Of a stretch of DNA of 64,000 nt, positions 10,723 to 24,079 are shown one piece after another; the first letter of the stretch is position 1; every line of letters begins with the position of its first letter. The notes below the pieces were generated by a model, which worked only from the letters and a program-made list of their open reading frames with translations, ran no database searches and was not told where the DNA came from. Both the position numbers and the translations under genes were made by a program. Source of the stretch: Riptortus pedestris (Eukaryota; Arthropoda; Insecta; Hemiptera; Alydidae); contig CM032231.1 of the NCBI GenBank assembly GCA_019009955.1, positions 38,616,001 through 38,680,000 on the forward strand. The letters run 5' to 3'.

Positions 10723-11859
10723 AAAACAGACTGCTCTGTCAATTAATGACAGAGAGGTAAGTTTTAAATTTAATTAAATTGTTTTTGTGTGTTACATAAC
10801 CAATATGATATTGTACCTCTACCATTTGAAAATTGTTAAAAAGAGTTTACTTTTTAAGCCAAAGAAATATCATTATGCTCATTGTAGAATGAAATTACTG
10901 GGTTATTTTTCTACTCTCAAATCTGGTAGTGTGGGCTGTTGTTACTTCCTGATGTCTCTTGCTGATTTGACAAGTGTTATATGCTCTGATGAAATCAACC
11001 CATAATTTACTTTTTATTATTCCAATATCATCACTGATCCATTAGATATATACATATTGAAATTATTAATGAATAAGTCTGAAAGGTGGATTATGTTTAT
11101 TTTACCATCCTTTTTCTGAGCATCATGCGTGTAAGAGTGAATGTGTAGAAATTGCCTACTTCAGATTTTACCATGTATTAAAATCCTTTCGCTAATCATT
11201 ATTACAAAATATTTTCATACTTATTCTCCTATTTTGAAATACTCATTAACTTGTATTCAATTTACCTTCACTTCAACCTGAAGTTCTAAGAGTGATATGA
11301 AAAGCATCTATTCTCTGCCATGGTTTAGGATCACTTTAAACCTGTTGGCTTTGCTTGCTTTTAAGTTGCTGATAGAATATTGGCTATTTCCATTGGCAAG
11401 ATGTCTGTAATTGTAATACTTTGTTGTTTATTGAGCAATTAGAATATTTGCAGTGAAGATATGTTTCATGAAGTTGTCTAGGTTTATTGAAAAACTGGTT
11501 TCCTATGAAAATTGGGTGTTTCTATTTTACATGGTGGCACATCATTAGTTATGCACACAGCAAGAAACAAAAATACTCAGTTGGCAAATTATTTTATTTT
11601 GATGCTGGTCAATTATATGGGCTCCAGCTCATATTACCAATATTCTGGTAATTTAAATTATATTTATGTACTAGGAACATGTGATTCTTATCAGATGCCC
11701 TGCTTTGGGGCGAGACCATGACTCTACTCCCTCGTCCATTCAGCCCACAGGACCATTAATCTCTACTCTTGCTACTTCCATCCTTCATCTACTTATTTCA
11801 TTATGCTTTATTTGTTAAAACATTTGCTCAATTAAAATCAAATTAATAATGTATTAATT
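10723..11859. other. ACAP 3' UTR/intron, nothing else recognised
   Basis: It begins with the rest of the last coding exon, donor GTAAGT at 10757. Beyond that it is AT-rich with no recognisable gene. Confidence 0.5.
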
Positions 11860-12544
11860 TGATTGAAAACTATTTACTATATCTAGTACTGTCATTTATA
11901 ATGAATCAGAATAATTTTTATCTCAATCAAATTTAAGTAGTCCAAAAACATAATAAGGTGGGGGTCACTAGAACATATTTGCATGTATCTCATGTAATAA
12001 ATGTCTTTTTAAAACAATATTTGGTATTTAAGCTTTGAATGATGTGGTTTATTAAATAACCAATTATTGTTTATGGTACATGAGTAGAAGTGGGGGTTTG
12101 CTGAAGGCTGAAAACTCAAAAATGCAAATATCTCGGTTAATATTCAAGATAGAGAATAAATGTATATAACAATATTTATAGTACATTTAATTTCCTATAA
12201 GTTTGATTCAATAGACTTTTTCGATCCAACGTATAGTAACGGAGATATTCCGAATTTTCAAAATTCTCCCCCCTCTAAACCCACCCCCCCTCCCCCTGGT
12301 TCAATTTCAGCTGTAACTTGATCTTTCTTTTTGCATAAAACGACTAAATATCGAGTTTGGTTTAATAACGATTAAACAATAATTGTGACTGCTAGAGCGG
12401 TAACAGACAAATATATATATACAGTTTTGAACCTCATTTTCGTTATCTTCTAGGTAGGATCAATGGGCATTTGAAGAAAAATTTCAAAAATCGCGTCATG
12501 AGAACGACCTCAATAGCTGATTTCCCTTAAGGGAACTCTGCTAA
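11860..12544 (+). mobile_element. family A repeat, 3' two-thirds
   Basis: Shared internal blocks appear in order: CTATTTACTATATCTAGTAC; GAAGTGGGGGTTTGCTGAAGG; ATATCTCGGTTAATATTCAAG; the C-rich block near 12270-12300; AAATATCGAGTTTGG; a short (TA)n at 12413; and CCTCATTTTCG. It ends with the TTTCCCTTAAGGGAA palindrome (12520-12534) and TGCTAA. The conserved 5' end is missing from this copy. Non-coding. Confidence 0.75.
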
Positions 12545-13254
12545 AAGTGGAAAGATATGGGGATCAGTTAAGTGAGGAATTTTAAAAAGAAAAAATAATG
12601 TAAAACATTGGTTAATGATGAAACATATAAAGAAATGTTAATTGACATTAATACATTTTGGAATGGGTATAATAATAAAACTTATAGATACAAACAGTGT
12701 GCATATATTTTTACTTAGCACCTTATTTTGTTATATTTAAAGTAAAATTAAACTAATATAGTCGAGTCCCTATTGACCAGCATCTTTATTATGTTTCAAC
12801 ATTGCTTATATATATGTCCAATCCATGGCTTATGTAAATCTGCCTAAGAGTATGGGAGCTTGGCATCCATAAGCTATTATATATTTAAATATCTATACCA
12901 ATTTTCATCATTTTTGAATTCCTGAAATTTTTTTTAACAATTCATTGAAATTATATTGCTGAATTACTCTTTGATTTTAATTTATATTTCTTTTTAATTG
13001 GAATTAATACAGTGATTTAAAATAGTAAAAATAGAAACCCAGAACTATCATTCAAATTTGATTCTATTCGGTTTTGAGTTTGGACAGACCCTAGTTTGAG
13101 GCCCCTCATAATTATTATATGTTTAAATAAAATTATGTTTTTAATTTATGATCCTAAATTTACAATAAGTAACCGAGCATCAAGTACTTAATACAAAACT
13201 ATAATGCCAGTCCTACTCACTAGAAATATAATTTAAGTGATACAATTGTTTCAG

Positions 13255-13293
13255 GTAGCATTAGCACTTGCTATAGCAACTTTATTGCCATGA
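13255..13293 (+). CDS. possible extra 3'-terminal ACAP exon
   Basis: An acceptor (TTGTTTCAG, ending 13254) is followed by 12 codons VALALAIATLLP and TGA. It joins in phase 0 with the donor at 10757. The frame that enters it reads back into the last ACAP exon as DEKQTALSINDRE, one base out of register with the ACAP frame. It is real only if the ACAP frame is shifted near 10708-10720 or an alternative frame is used. Otherwise this is a spliced 3' UTR segment. Confidence 0.35.
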   Translation, partial: VALALAIATLLP

Positions 13294-16200
13294 TCTGCTT
13301 GAACACCAGTTGTAGCTTATTTTTTAATTTTATTGTGCCAAAGCCTGAATATAAATTTATGTTTATTCTCTTACACGTAGTTTGTATATGTGTACCAAAG
13401 GCTTTTTTATGTAAATTTTGTTAGTTTTTATTATATTTTAAGTGTTTACTTTATCTGTATTTTTTTTATTGTTATTAAACATCTGCAGGGATTGGAAGTA
13501 GGTTAATAACTAATGTAAGAAGTGCTACTTAATTAGCATATTAATGTGATAATTGTATGTGTATTGTGATTTTTTTTTTGCTTTAACATTCATAACATTT
13601 TCTAATGTTGGAATGGGTCAGACTTAATTATTACTTGCCTTATGTTTTCTACTGATTTTTTATATTTTTTTAAGTTTGAAGTAGTATTACTTTAATCTTG
13701 CCTAGTTGTAGCTTGCCTGCTTAACATATTACTCAAAAGACTGTAGCATTATTGCAAAGGGGTGAAAATTAATGATTTTCTTAAGTGCCTAGGTTACCGT
13801 AGATAGCCCCTATAAAACTGTTTTCTTGGTATATAAATGTGTTCTTGGTTCTTTTTATATTATAAGTTTTACATTTTTATTTGTTTAACATATTGATCAT
13901 TCTGGGCTAAACAGGGTTACACATATTGAAATAAATTATTATAAGTTAATCTATTTTCCGAATAAATATTGTTTAAAGTTGACATTCACATTTAACACTA
14001 AGTACATATTCATTTAATTAATTTTTCAAAATGAATGTTTTTAAATTATGCAATGTTAGGTTCCAAATTTATGTTTCTAATTAATGTTTAGGAAAATTAA
14101 CTGTTCATCATTGGCCTACAACTAATAAGATGAAACAAGCAAATTACTAATGTTAACTTCATGTATGTTTGTACGTGCTTAAATCAGAATGTAAAAACAA
14201 AAATTTAAAGATAAATATTAGTAAGTATATTTTGTACTTGTGCAACATATATCAATTACCTTGAAAAACATTGAAAAGTTATACAATTTTCCTATCATCA
14301 CCTAGTGTAGTATACTTTTCCAATTCCTCACCTTTTCTAGTATTCTAACCCGACTTTTTTAAAAAGAGATTCTCCTTGATCAATAAGTTTTCACACTGTT
14401 GATCTTAGAAAATCCACTTTTTGAAAGTTCATTCCTTTAATTTATTTAACATTTGTATGTTGCAATTACCTTAGTACTTAAACATGTAACACTATTTTTT
14501 CAACAAGATGATGGTCAGATATCCCCATGATGAGTTTTGAATAATTTTCATCCTAAATAAACAAAAAGTTCATGATTTTTAATTTTTAAGATGTAGCAGA
14601 TCTGAATTTTTTAAAGACAATTACTTTTAAATTTGTTGAAAAATGCATGTTTTTTATTGTTTATAAATGTCTATATTGTTATTTTGTCCTTGAATATTGA
14701 ATGGAATTCTAATTAGAAAAAGAGTCCTCTGTTTTGAGGGGCTACTAAAATGTTTACTATTTACAGATTATATTAAAAATGGTGCTATCAAGCTCAAGTT
14801 TGTCAATCAAATTAAATTAAAACACTAACATTTAAATTTGTGTCCCATTTCTCAGAGCACTGATTGAGATTTTATTTAGTCCTTTTGCGTTTATTTTTTA
14901 CATTTTTATTTGAGGAGATAATTTTTCTTAAAAGGCTGTGCATATAACTTAAAAGTTCACTGATATTGTTCAAAATGATTATTTTTCCCCTTTAATATCT
15001 TGGATATATATATATATACATGTGTGTGTTATGAACTTTAACGAAATAAAATTTATATGTATGGTGGAATAACATTCTATTTAATATATTGCCTAATTAT
15101 TACTGTCAAGAAAATATAAAAACATAATATTATTACTTACATTGTTGAATATTTTGATATTAAATTACTGGGTATATCTTTTTATAATGATAATAAACAT
15201 TAAAAAAAAAGTGTTATAACCATGGAAATTAATGATTTCTTTAATTCACCAGATATGAGAGTATTTTCTGGAAGAAATGTTTATGTCTTTAAATTTTATT
15301 TTGCTCACTATATTACGTTGAAACGTTTTTCAAACTTTGTTAGTGTTTTTTGTGATATATATTTAAAATTAAACACATCTCATCGTAAAACAACATCTGG
15401 TTTTGTTGTGAGATTCACATTATTTCTGCTAAACTAATGTATGTTAAAAATGCCAGTTTCTTCAAGCATATATTATCAGTAATTGGATTTATTTTCAATC
15501 TGTATATTTTGTGGGAGTCTTAAAAAAACAAAAAAGATTCCTTAAAGAGAATTAGTAATTTAGGTTGTCCTCATAAAACGTTTATACAAATGTTCATTGG
15601 TCCTGCTTACAATGGAAGACAAAAATGAGGAAATCATATTTGTCTTTTATTTTTTACAGCATCTGTAAAGCGTCATTTCAAGTGACATATAGTGCTACCT
15701 AATTCTGAAAAATTACCCCTTAAATCATCTGCTTCTTTAAATTGTGGCCTGAAAAAACTGGCATGCTTAAATAATTTATATAGCGTATAGTTATATTATA
15801 GCATACTAAGTTTATGCTTAGGAAAAGTGTTTTTGGTTTTAATTTTAAATTCAAATATTTAAGCAAAAATTAATTAGAATATAGCAATGTAAACATTCTA
15901 AGAAGTAAATATATCACCAGTTTTATTGTAAGAAGTAAAAAATAGATGACCAAACGTTTCTTTTGATTATTACGTCTAAGATAATTAGTTACAACTCAAG
16001 GATTGTTCAGCTGTTTTACAGAATAATGGTTGTGCCTCACTGAGGTATAAAATAAGTAGGTATGATAAAAAAAAATATTATAAGATTCAATTTTCAGTAT
16101 AATTTACTTGAACAAATAATTTTTAATCAAACTTCAGTCTTTCCAATCACTCTGAAAGGTTGTTTAAAACAAAAGTTTGCATATATTTTCATTTTGACTG

Positions 16201-16831
16201 TTTATTTATTTAATATTTGTCGGAAGTATAAATATAAGAGATTATTCTTTTTAAAGATTTTTTTAATAAATAAACTTCATTTATACTGTTAATCAACATA
16301 TTAACAAACTAACATTTTGGATCAGCTTAGAAATATAGTATTTTTAATATTATTTAATAAATGAATATTTGTACCTTATGGTAATTTTAACTTAATTTTC
16401 CATTGAAAGTTCCAAAGAACTTTTTTGATCTGTTTATACTGTGACGATTCCCTTCCTTTAAAAGTGCATTTAATATTAACGAATATGGCTGAGACTTTGT
16501 TAGTGATATGCATTTATATGAATCAAGCATGAATATTGTTTGTATAGTATAATTATTGTTATGAGTAAAATAGTTTATTAATTGATTTATTGTTAGATTA
16601 GTTAATCTCTTATTAAATTTTATAAACATTTTAATTTTATAGTTATAATTAAGAACATCACATATTACTGAAGTTCTGTCAGTTAGAGTTCTTTACCAGT
16701 AGATAAGAGCTTTTACATGACAAAATATATATACATATATTCTTGATCTCAGTTAATGTTTTTTTTTATCCCTTCATTTTCTTAATTTTTTATTAATTTG
16801 TTCTTGGCGAATCCATTAAACTTATATTCTA
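13294..16831. other. intergenic AT-rich sequence
   Basis: About 3.5 kb of AT-rich sequence with short (TA)n tracts near 15005 and no ORF I can support. Part may be ACAP 3' UTR. The small ORFs (15222-15437, 16062-16292) have low-complexity composition and no family match. Confidence 0.5.
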
Positions 16832-17494
16832 TTGGGTTGTAAAATAAGTTTGTAGCGTTCATCAATATTTCAATTTAATCTTCTCTGTGTTTATAAAATC
16901 ATGTTTACTCGGTAAATAATGGTTACATATTCTAAAAGATTATGTAGTTAAGGTGCTCTTATGCATGAGTTTCAACCGAGATTCCTTATCTTTAAGCAGA
17001 TGGAAGAGAAAAAAATTCATTTTTGTCATTTAATGATTTTTTTCAGAAAATGAAAATCCTCTGTACAGTCGGTTAACAATATTTGCAGGGTGTATGGTGA
17101 TGATGCCTTAGAAGAAAGCACTGTCCTTAAGTGGTTTGCTTGGTTCAGAGCTGGAAATTTTGACTTTATGAAAAATTATTGGAGTTCGGTTGGGACGTGA
17201 TCCCTCACCCACCCTATCACCTTGCTCCACAGATTTTCTCTTATTTAGGGCCCTTCAAAACTCTCTTAACAGGAAACATTTTAATTCACTCGAGTACTGC
17301 AAAACGCACATAGAGGAGTTTATTGCTCAAAAACCTGAGTAGTTCTGAGAGGACCGAATTAAAAAGTTACCTGATAGATGACAACATGTAAGATCAAAGT
17401 GGGTCATTTATAATTGATTTAAAATATTTACAATAATCTGAAATTTTATTGAAATCACTAGTAAAAAACACTACAAACTTATTTTATAACCCAA
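16832..17494 (+). mobile_element. mariner (irritans-like), internally deleted
   Basis: The inverted terminal repeats are TTGGGTTGTAAAATAAGTTT at 16832 and the matching complement ending at 17494, flanked by TA on both sides. Inside are decayed transposase pieces. An N-terminal helix-turn-helix segment reads YGDDALEESTVLKWFAWFRA, and a C-terminal segment reads FLLFRALQNSLNRKHFNSLE, closest to the irritans group. The central catalytic region is missing. At 663 bp it is about half the usual 1.3 kb and has no open frame. Confidence 0.85.
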
Positions 17495-18387
17495 TAAAAT
17501 GAAGAATCTGCCAACCTTTTTTTCCCCTACAGAGCAAATCAAACATGAAATAAATAATTTTCAACACAAAAAGAGGCATCAAATTATTATGGGAATGTTT
17601 AACAAATGTTCCAAAAATGCTGAAATAGAATTTCAATATAATGGTTCAACAAATTGTTTAACATGGCTGTCCCTCATTTCCTGGGCCTACATCTAGCGTT
17701 GCAGAAGGAGACTGGGGATAGATGACAGTTGAATGTTAAAACATTCATTACTCTGAATTAAACTTACCATACATTCTTTTTTAGAATTGGTGGAAATCTT
17801 GAATCTGGCATGTTGTTGATTCATATATCAATGTCAAGATTTCTCAATATAGGTAGAAACAGTGAAAGAAAAAGTTAATAAATTTGGTATTTATTAATGA
17901 TTCTTATTATTTATTTTGGTTTATTCGAGAAAATAATATATAATATAAAGAAAAAGGTTTTTAATGCTTATAAATAATAGTAAATTTTCCATAACTTTTT
18001 TTTTAAATATGAAAATACATAGCTATATTAAAAAGTAATTATTACAAAAATAAATACAAATGATAGTTTATTCAAATTTTAGAATTATAGCATGCTCTTT
18101 ATTATACCTGGAGCCAAATCTAGATCAATCTAACAAGAAACTTCAACTTCATTTATTCAAAAATTAAGCATAATAAAAAGTAATTTTCCTATAAGTAGGG
18201 TACTTTTAGCCCAGCAGGTGTCTCAGAAAAACATTCACAAGAATAATATATAAAGTAAAATATACAACTTTTCACTACTAATCCACCCTAAAGCTTCCTT
18301 GCAATGATTTAATATGAATATAGTTAATTCACAAATTATATTTCTTAAAGTAAATGTTTGCCTACTTTGTTGATAAAAAAATAAAAG

Positions 18388-18600
18388 TCCGTCACATAGG
18401 GGCTGCATAAACTAAGCAGATTTCCCAAGTGTGGGTATAACGCACTTGTGATCTCATCTCGCAACATATTCTCTTTTTCTATGTAACAATTGATGAATAA
18501 AACGGGCATAGGGTTGCTGAAGGCTGAATCAAGTAAGTACAAATAACTTGCTTAATACTTGAGTTACGATTTAGTTATTTTCAAAAAAAAATAGTAGAGA
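18388..18600 (+). mobile_element. family A repeat, 5'-end copy
   Basis: It begins TCCGTCACATAGGGGCTGCA and TAAACTAAGCAGATTTCCCA, followed by TGATCTCATCTCGCAACATA, GGTTGCTGAAGGCTGAATC and CTTAATACTTGAGTTACGA. This sub-type also occurs at 47.3, 51.3 and 52.3 kb. The 3' palindrome is absent, so it is truncated. Confidence 0.65.
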
Positions 18601-20960
18601 TAGAAAATAAAAATCTTTGTGAATTAAAACGAAAGTTCACAAAAAAATATTTGTTACTTTAGCAAAAAAAAATATGAAATGAATCTGTCCTCTAAAATGA
18701 ATAATACATATCCACTGAAAATAATTTCACTTCAGTACTTAGAAAAATTACTAAAAATATCCTTTCTGTGTCTTTGAAATCTCTGTGGATACCTATCCAG
18801 TCTCTACCATTCTATTCTTTTACTCATTCTCCCTTATATCCTTGAATTCATAAGTTTGATCATAAGCTGCTCATGTGTTGAGTGTCTCAGAATAAGACAC
18901 TTCTCCTACATGCCCAGCTACACATTCACATGCAGTGACAAAAAAAGTGTATAGAATGTGCAGCGGCTCTTGTACAGCAGGGCAACACAGGTGCTCCCTC
19001 GAAATGCAATACTCCTAACACGCTTTACTTTATATTGATAATGAAGCTTTGACTCTCTTATAGCTTAGGGATTTTTATGTGTAAATCGTATTTCAATGGT
19101 TGAAATAATTTATAAAGTAAATGCTTCTTTGTCCGAATGAAGTGTCCATCTAGGCAAGTAGAGTACCTTTTTGTATTTTCAAATGAGCCACTTCTCCTAT
19201 GCTCACTGTGGAAAAAGTGTTATGGATATTAGAACGGTCATTAGCCCAGATAAAAAATAAATAAATTACTTATTAAAAAATTGGCCAAGCATTAATAAAA
19301 ATTGAACTACTCAAAAGTTGGGTTGATGGAGAGGGTTCATTAGTTAACATTTCATAAAGGCATGGTTAAACTATCACTATTACAGGTGAAAATGGCAATG
19401 TCAGTTATGCTCATCTGTAATTTAGCAAGTCAAAACATATATTCCTGAGTTGAGAGCTTTCCCATGGTGTATAAGATCTACCAATGAAACAGGACGATTG
19501 AATAAAGTACTTGAAAGTATAAGAATAAAAATTATTGATACAATCCAAAAAAACATTATTATCTGAAAATTATGTTGCCAAATGACCTACTTTGCAGTTA
19601 AGGCATTCTTGTAACCTGGCCTGGAAGTTTTTAAATTGTGCTTGAACCACCCCATAACCCAGAACAAATGTTGGTGGCCTTTATGTTTATTTATCTATGA
19701 CAATCACGCTTATTAACGATATTTCAGAAAACGAAATATGTTCTCTACTGGTGATTCATTTCTAAAACCATTCATAAGTAAATGCTGTAAAGTTAAAACT
19801 ATATATTTATATATTTTCAATCTAGGAGTCCCTCGCCCTCTTTAAACTGTGACAACCAACCATTATTCTGCTATTTCCCAGATATAATTTACGAAGTATT
19901 TTGTCTCTTTGATAAAAGTAAATCATATAACCAGTATAAGCCAATGTAAATGGGTTCGAGGCGGGAAGTGTACATTCCCCAAATGGCTAAAGGACTTTCT
20001 TTGCACCCACTCGTCCAGGTGTCACTAAGGAAATTGTGTCTTCAATTTGTTCAAAATAAGTTATAAATAATTTATATTTATCTGAAATTATATTCAATTC
20101 ATGTTTTGAAGTACAAACTATGTGAAATAACCAGATAAAAAATTTCCCTAAATCTTAAATTCAACATTGTCAGGCACTTATATGTAATTTGAGTTACACT
20201 GTACTTCCTAAAGCAAATTTGATATCATTTATACTGGTACAATTAGAATATACAATGATTTTGAGTGGTTAGTTCTTATTCAGCAGTAAGACTTTTAGAC
20301 TGTTTGTGTGTCACTTTATATGATAACATTTGAGTGGAATGTCTTTATCCTTTAAACCCAGAACTTATGCATTTCTTGAAATTTGTAGAATTGTTTGTTA
20401 ACCAGCAAAATCTGTTGAGGGGAGAGGGTCATAAATATAAAATATGCAATTTCTCCTTACCCATTAGAGATTCAGACAATTAGTATAGAAATGTTTTTAA
20501 TTATCATTAAAAAACAACTAAAAATTATGTCTTTTAGCATTTGTCATCACATGCATAGGGACATAAGGTATTTAGTTTTTGACTTCCCATACAGCTCCCA
20601 CATAGGTGAGTTTCATTTACTTAGCTAACTGCTGTCACACTATTCCTCTAAATAAAAAGTCAAAATTGTGTACTATTCGCAAAAATTTAAAATTGGAGGC
20701 AATATATTGTTTTAGAAATTCCTTAAAAATTTTAAAGTGGGTAATAAACTAGAAAATTTAGAGTATACAGGTTTCCTGCAATTGGGGTATTTAATATAAA
20801 CCATAAGTAGTTCTCTCATACATCATCGTCGATACATTTCATTATAGAAAATTGGTATGTAAACCGAAGGCTTTTCAGTTAATATTGGATTCCAGGAAAA
20901 CAAAAATTACACAAAAACTGAGGAAATGCAGTAATATATGACAAATTTTCTTTTATTTAT
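18601..20960. other. intergenic sequence, nothing recognised
   Basis: About 2.4 kb between a family A fragment and the 3' flank of PPWD1. No coding or structured repeat signal that I can support. Confidence 0.5.
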
Positions 20961-20963
20961 TTA

Positions 20964-20988
20964 TTTTTTTTTTTTTTGGAGGTTTAAT
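20964..20988 (-). promoter_or_regulatory. candidate poly(A) signal and A tract of PPWD1
   Basis: On the minus strand, about 85 bases after the PPWD1 stop, ATTAAA (complement of 20983-20988) is followed 5 bases later by 14 consecutive A (complement of 20964-20977), then AATAAATAAATAAA. It may be the native cleavage region, or a genomic A tract left by retroposition. Confidence 0.45.
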
Positions 20989-21070
20989 TACAGGTTAAAG
21001 GAAAAATTATATTTACAATATTTACAAAATATATAAATATAAATAATATATAATTCTTTAGAATAATATA

Positions 21071-22900
21071 TTATCTGATGGTAATGCTAATGATGCTTAT
21101 ATCATCATAAGGTTTATCATTCTTAGGGTTTGTATTTACAACACTTATAGCTTGAACAATGTCCATTCCTTTATAAACCCTACCAAAGACTGTGTGTTTA
21201 TTATCTAACCAGGGAGTAGGAACGACAGTAATAAAGAATTGACTACCATTAGTATTGGGACCCGCATTAGCCATACTAACTGTATATGGTCTATCATGTT
21301 TTAGATGAGGCTTAAATTCGTCTTCAAACTCTCCTCCCCATATACTTTCACCACCTGTCCCATTTCCAGTTGGGTCTCCAGTTTGAATCATAAATCCTTT
21401 AAGGACTCTATGAAAAACATGACCATTATAATAACCATTTTTACTGTGGACAACAAAATTTTCAACTGTTCTAGCGCACTCTGTAAAGAGCTTTATATGA
21501 ATATCTCCTTTAGTAGTATGAATAGTAGCTAATCCTTGCATGTGTTCAGTAACTGAAGAATCACTTGCAGAAATTACATCTTCCTTAGATGGTTTCTCAT
21601 TAATCACATCCCTATATGATTCTCCTTCAGTGCTGTCTGGCTCATACCGGGAAAAAAGATAAAATCTGTTTTTATTGTAAGCAGTACAAAATAATATTGG
21701 ATCATTTGAGACTGACTCTAAGGTAGGATTATTAGATGCTTCCATATCTAATGTCACTGCTGCCTTTGAAAATTTAATTTTACCTTGAAAAAGGGCAAGA
21801 TGAATTGGCCTTAAACTCTCTGGTTTCCCGATAATGCGATTACAACATTTGGTCACTAAGTTTACAACTTTAATCCCTAACATAGTACTATATAATATCA
21901 TATTACCACTTTCATCAAAAAGAATATTGCATCTTTCAAGACCATTATTCTTTTCTATTTCACGCTCAACTGCTAATCTTCTGCCAAATTCCATGTTAGT
22001 GATTTGTTGCTTTTCTCGCTGAATATTACTTGATTTTTCTAGAGTCTCGTCAAATACTGTCATCAACTTTCCAGTAATAAATCGGAATACTCTAATTTTT
22101 CTGTCTGGTGATATAGTAGCAAATTTGCTACCATCAGGAGAAAACACTAATCCAGTAGGATATGTTTTATAACGAACAAACTCATACAAATCTGTATCTA
22201 ACTTTGAATCAAACTTAACACATTTTGGAAACTGATAGTCGTGTTTTGCTCCAGACCAGTATTCAATAATTCCTGCTTGATCAACAGATATCACAGTGTC
22301 ATAAGTAACATTGTATTTTATAAGTTTTACAGGTTTTGTATGCAGCCTCTCAAATGTATGCAGTGGCTCTTTTGTACCTTTACCATCATAAACAAAAACT
22401 TTTGAAGAGCCACTATCTGACACAGCTAAAACAGGGAAAATATCGTGAGGTCCATGAATCCATTCAACACATAATGGTATAAATGAAACATCCATCATGT
22501 GTATCATATCAAAGTTCAAAACATCAAACACTTTAACAACACCATCTACACCAGAGGTAGCTAAAAGAGATCCATCATAATTAACAGACAATGATGTAAT
22601 TTCTCCCAAATGAGCTCGAAAATGTTTAACAAACTCAATTCCTCTCTCCATTTTCTTCCAGAATTTAACATGTCCATCGACACTTCCAGTAACAATGAAC
22701 TGAGACTTTGTAACAACGATATGACATATTAAATCTCTGTGCATATAACTTTTTTCATAACATTCAGCAGAAGGCAGGTTCTCAAGATAAAGTTTTTCAT
22801 GGTGTAAAACTTTTTTTTTCTTTGCTGGTGGTTCTGCAGCTAAATCTGGAGAAGGGCCGACAATTTCTTCTTCACTCTCACTATTATTTTCGTTTGCCAT
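21071..22900 (-). CDS. PPWD1: peptidylprolyl isomerase domain and WD repeat protein 1
   Basis: Complete 609-residue protein in one exon. PPWD1 is a nuclear cyclophilin that associates with spliceosomal complexes. The cyclophilin fold catalyses prolyl cis-trans isomerisation. I chose the ATG at 22900 ([19 protein letters not shown]), which gives the acidic N terminus typical of the family. An in-frame ATG ten codons earlier is possible. Residues about 50-350 form the WD40 propeller ([48 protein letters not shown]). Residues about 462-609 are the cyclophilin domain. The catalytic set is present: Arg in [14 protein letters not shown], Phe and Gln of the same motif, [15 protein letters not shown], and [12 protein letters not shown] with Trp. 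Length matches family members (about 600-650). Absence of introns is discussed in the findings. Confidence 0.96.
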   Translation of the reverse strand: MANENNSESEEEIVGPSPDLAAEPPAKKKKVLHHEKLYLENLPSAECYEKSYMHRDLICHIVVTKSQFIVTGSVDGHVKFWKKMERGIEFVKHFRAHLGEITSLSVNYDGSLLATSGVDGVVKVFDVLNFDMIHMMDVSFIPLCVEWIHGPHDIFPVLAVSDSGSSKVFVYDGKGTKEPLHTFERLHTKPVKLIKYNVTYDTVISVDQAGIIEYWSGAKHDYQFPKCVKFDSKLDTDLYEFVRYKTYPTGLVFSPDGSKFATISPDRKIRVFRFITGKLMTVFDETLEKSSNIQREKQQITNMEFGRRLAVEREIEKNNGLERCNILFDESGNMILYSTMLGIKVVNLVTKCCNRIIGKPESLRPIHLALFQGKIKFSKAAVTLDMEASNNPTLESVSNDPILFCTAYNKNRFYLFSRYEPDSTEGESYRDVINEKPSKEDVISASDSSVTEHMQGLATIHTTKGDIHIKLFTECARTVENFVVHSKNGYYNGHVFHRVLKGFMIQTGDPTGNGTGGESIWGGEFEDEFKPHLKHDRPYTVSMANAGPNTNGSQFFITVVPTPWLDNKHTVFGRVYKGMDIVQAISVVNTNPKNDKPYDDISIISITIR

Positions 22901-23093
22901 TATTAAATTTAAAACTCGACAACAAAACACACTTTCAGTAAGGTAATGTAACCATTCTAGTCAATAAAAGGTTACTAGCAAAGATTGTTATAATTTGGTT
23001 ATCCAAAGAGGAACTACAATAAGATTCTGTCGCAAAGATATGATAAAGGGCCAAATATTTAAAAAAACAAAAGAGATATAACTTAATAAAAAG
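22901..23093 (-). promoter_or_regulatory. upstream region of PPWD1
   Basis: Only about 190 bp separate the PPWD1 start codon from the 5' end of a family A repeat. I see no clear TATA box. Transcription must start in this interval or inside the repeat. Inferred from position only. Confidence 0.35.
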
Positions 23094-23940
23094 TCCGTTA
23101 TGCAGCGGCTGCGTAAACTAAGCAGATTTCCACGTGAAGTTTTACATTTGAGAAATCTGCATACTGCTAACACTTAACACCACCGTGAGTAAATACAAAC
23201 GGTAATGAGAAATCATTCAATTAATTTTAATAAGCTTCCCACGGAAACGCCTTCAAAATTGTAAACAAATAAGTCTGCCAACCACTCAGAGCTGAACAGA
23301 TAGATAGAAATATTCTTCACCGGAAAGAAAAACAATTACTGATGTACATCTAAATATAACACATTAACTTTATTGTAAACTATTTAATATATCTAGTACT
23401 GCAATTTATAATGAATCAGAATAATTTATATTTTAATAACTCAAATTTTAGTAGTCCAAGAACAAAAGACGGGGGGGGGAGCGGATGAACAGACCGTATT
23501 TGCAAATATCTCACAAAGTAAAAGGTTACAAGACAAGAAAGGTTAGAAGAAGCTTCCACGAGAGCCGAAAGTTACGGAAACGGCCGAACTAATCCGGAAA
23601 CTTACGACAATAGCCGATCTCATCTCGTCCGTTATCCACACACACTTAATAATAATGCGAATCTCTCGGTTAATATTCAAGATAAAGAATAAATGTATGT
23701 AACAATATTAATAGTAAATTTAATTTGCAATAAGATTGATTCTATATAACTTTTCGATCCGACATATGGTAACGGGGATATTTCGAATTTTCGAAAATCC
23801 CCCTCTAAACCCCCACCACCCTCCCATAGGTCCGACTTCAGCCGTTAACGAATGTGATCTTTCTTTTTACATAAAACGATTAAATATCGAGTTTGGTAAC
23901 GATCAAACAAAAATTGCAACCACTAGAGCGTTAACAGACA
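23094..23940 (+). mobile_element. family A repeat, 5' end to microsatellite
   Basis: It starts TCCGTTATGCAGCGGCTGCG and TAAACTAAGCAGATTTCCAC. It passes through the shared blocks (CACCGGAAAGAAAAACAATT; ATATCTAGTACTGCAATTTA; CTCGGTTAATATTCAAGATA; AAATATCGAGTTTGG; ACCACTAGAGCGTTAACAGA) and ends at a (CA)n(TA)n tract. The usual 3' palindromic end is missing. Instead the sequence turns round and repeats itself in reverse. Confidence 0.75.
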
Positions 23941-23983
23941 CACACACACACACACACACACCCACACATATATATATATATAC
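23937..23983. repeat. (CA)n(TA)n microsatellite at a turn-round point
   Basis: About 15 CA units, broken by a CCC, are followed by about 8 TA units. The tract separates two family A copies in opposite orientation. Confidence 0.92.
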
Positions 23984-24079
23984 GTCATATGCAAAACTCA
24001 AAGATCAAGTTCATTAACAACTAAAATCGGTCCAAGGAGAGGGGAGTTTAGACCGGGGGAATTTTGAAAATTCGAAATA

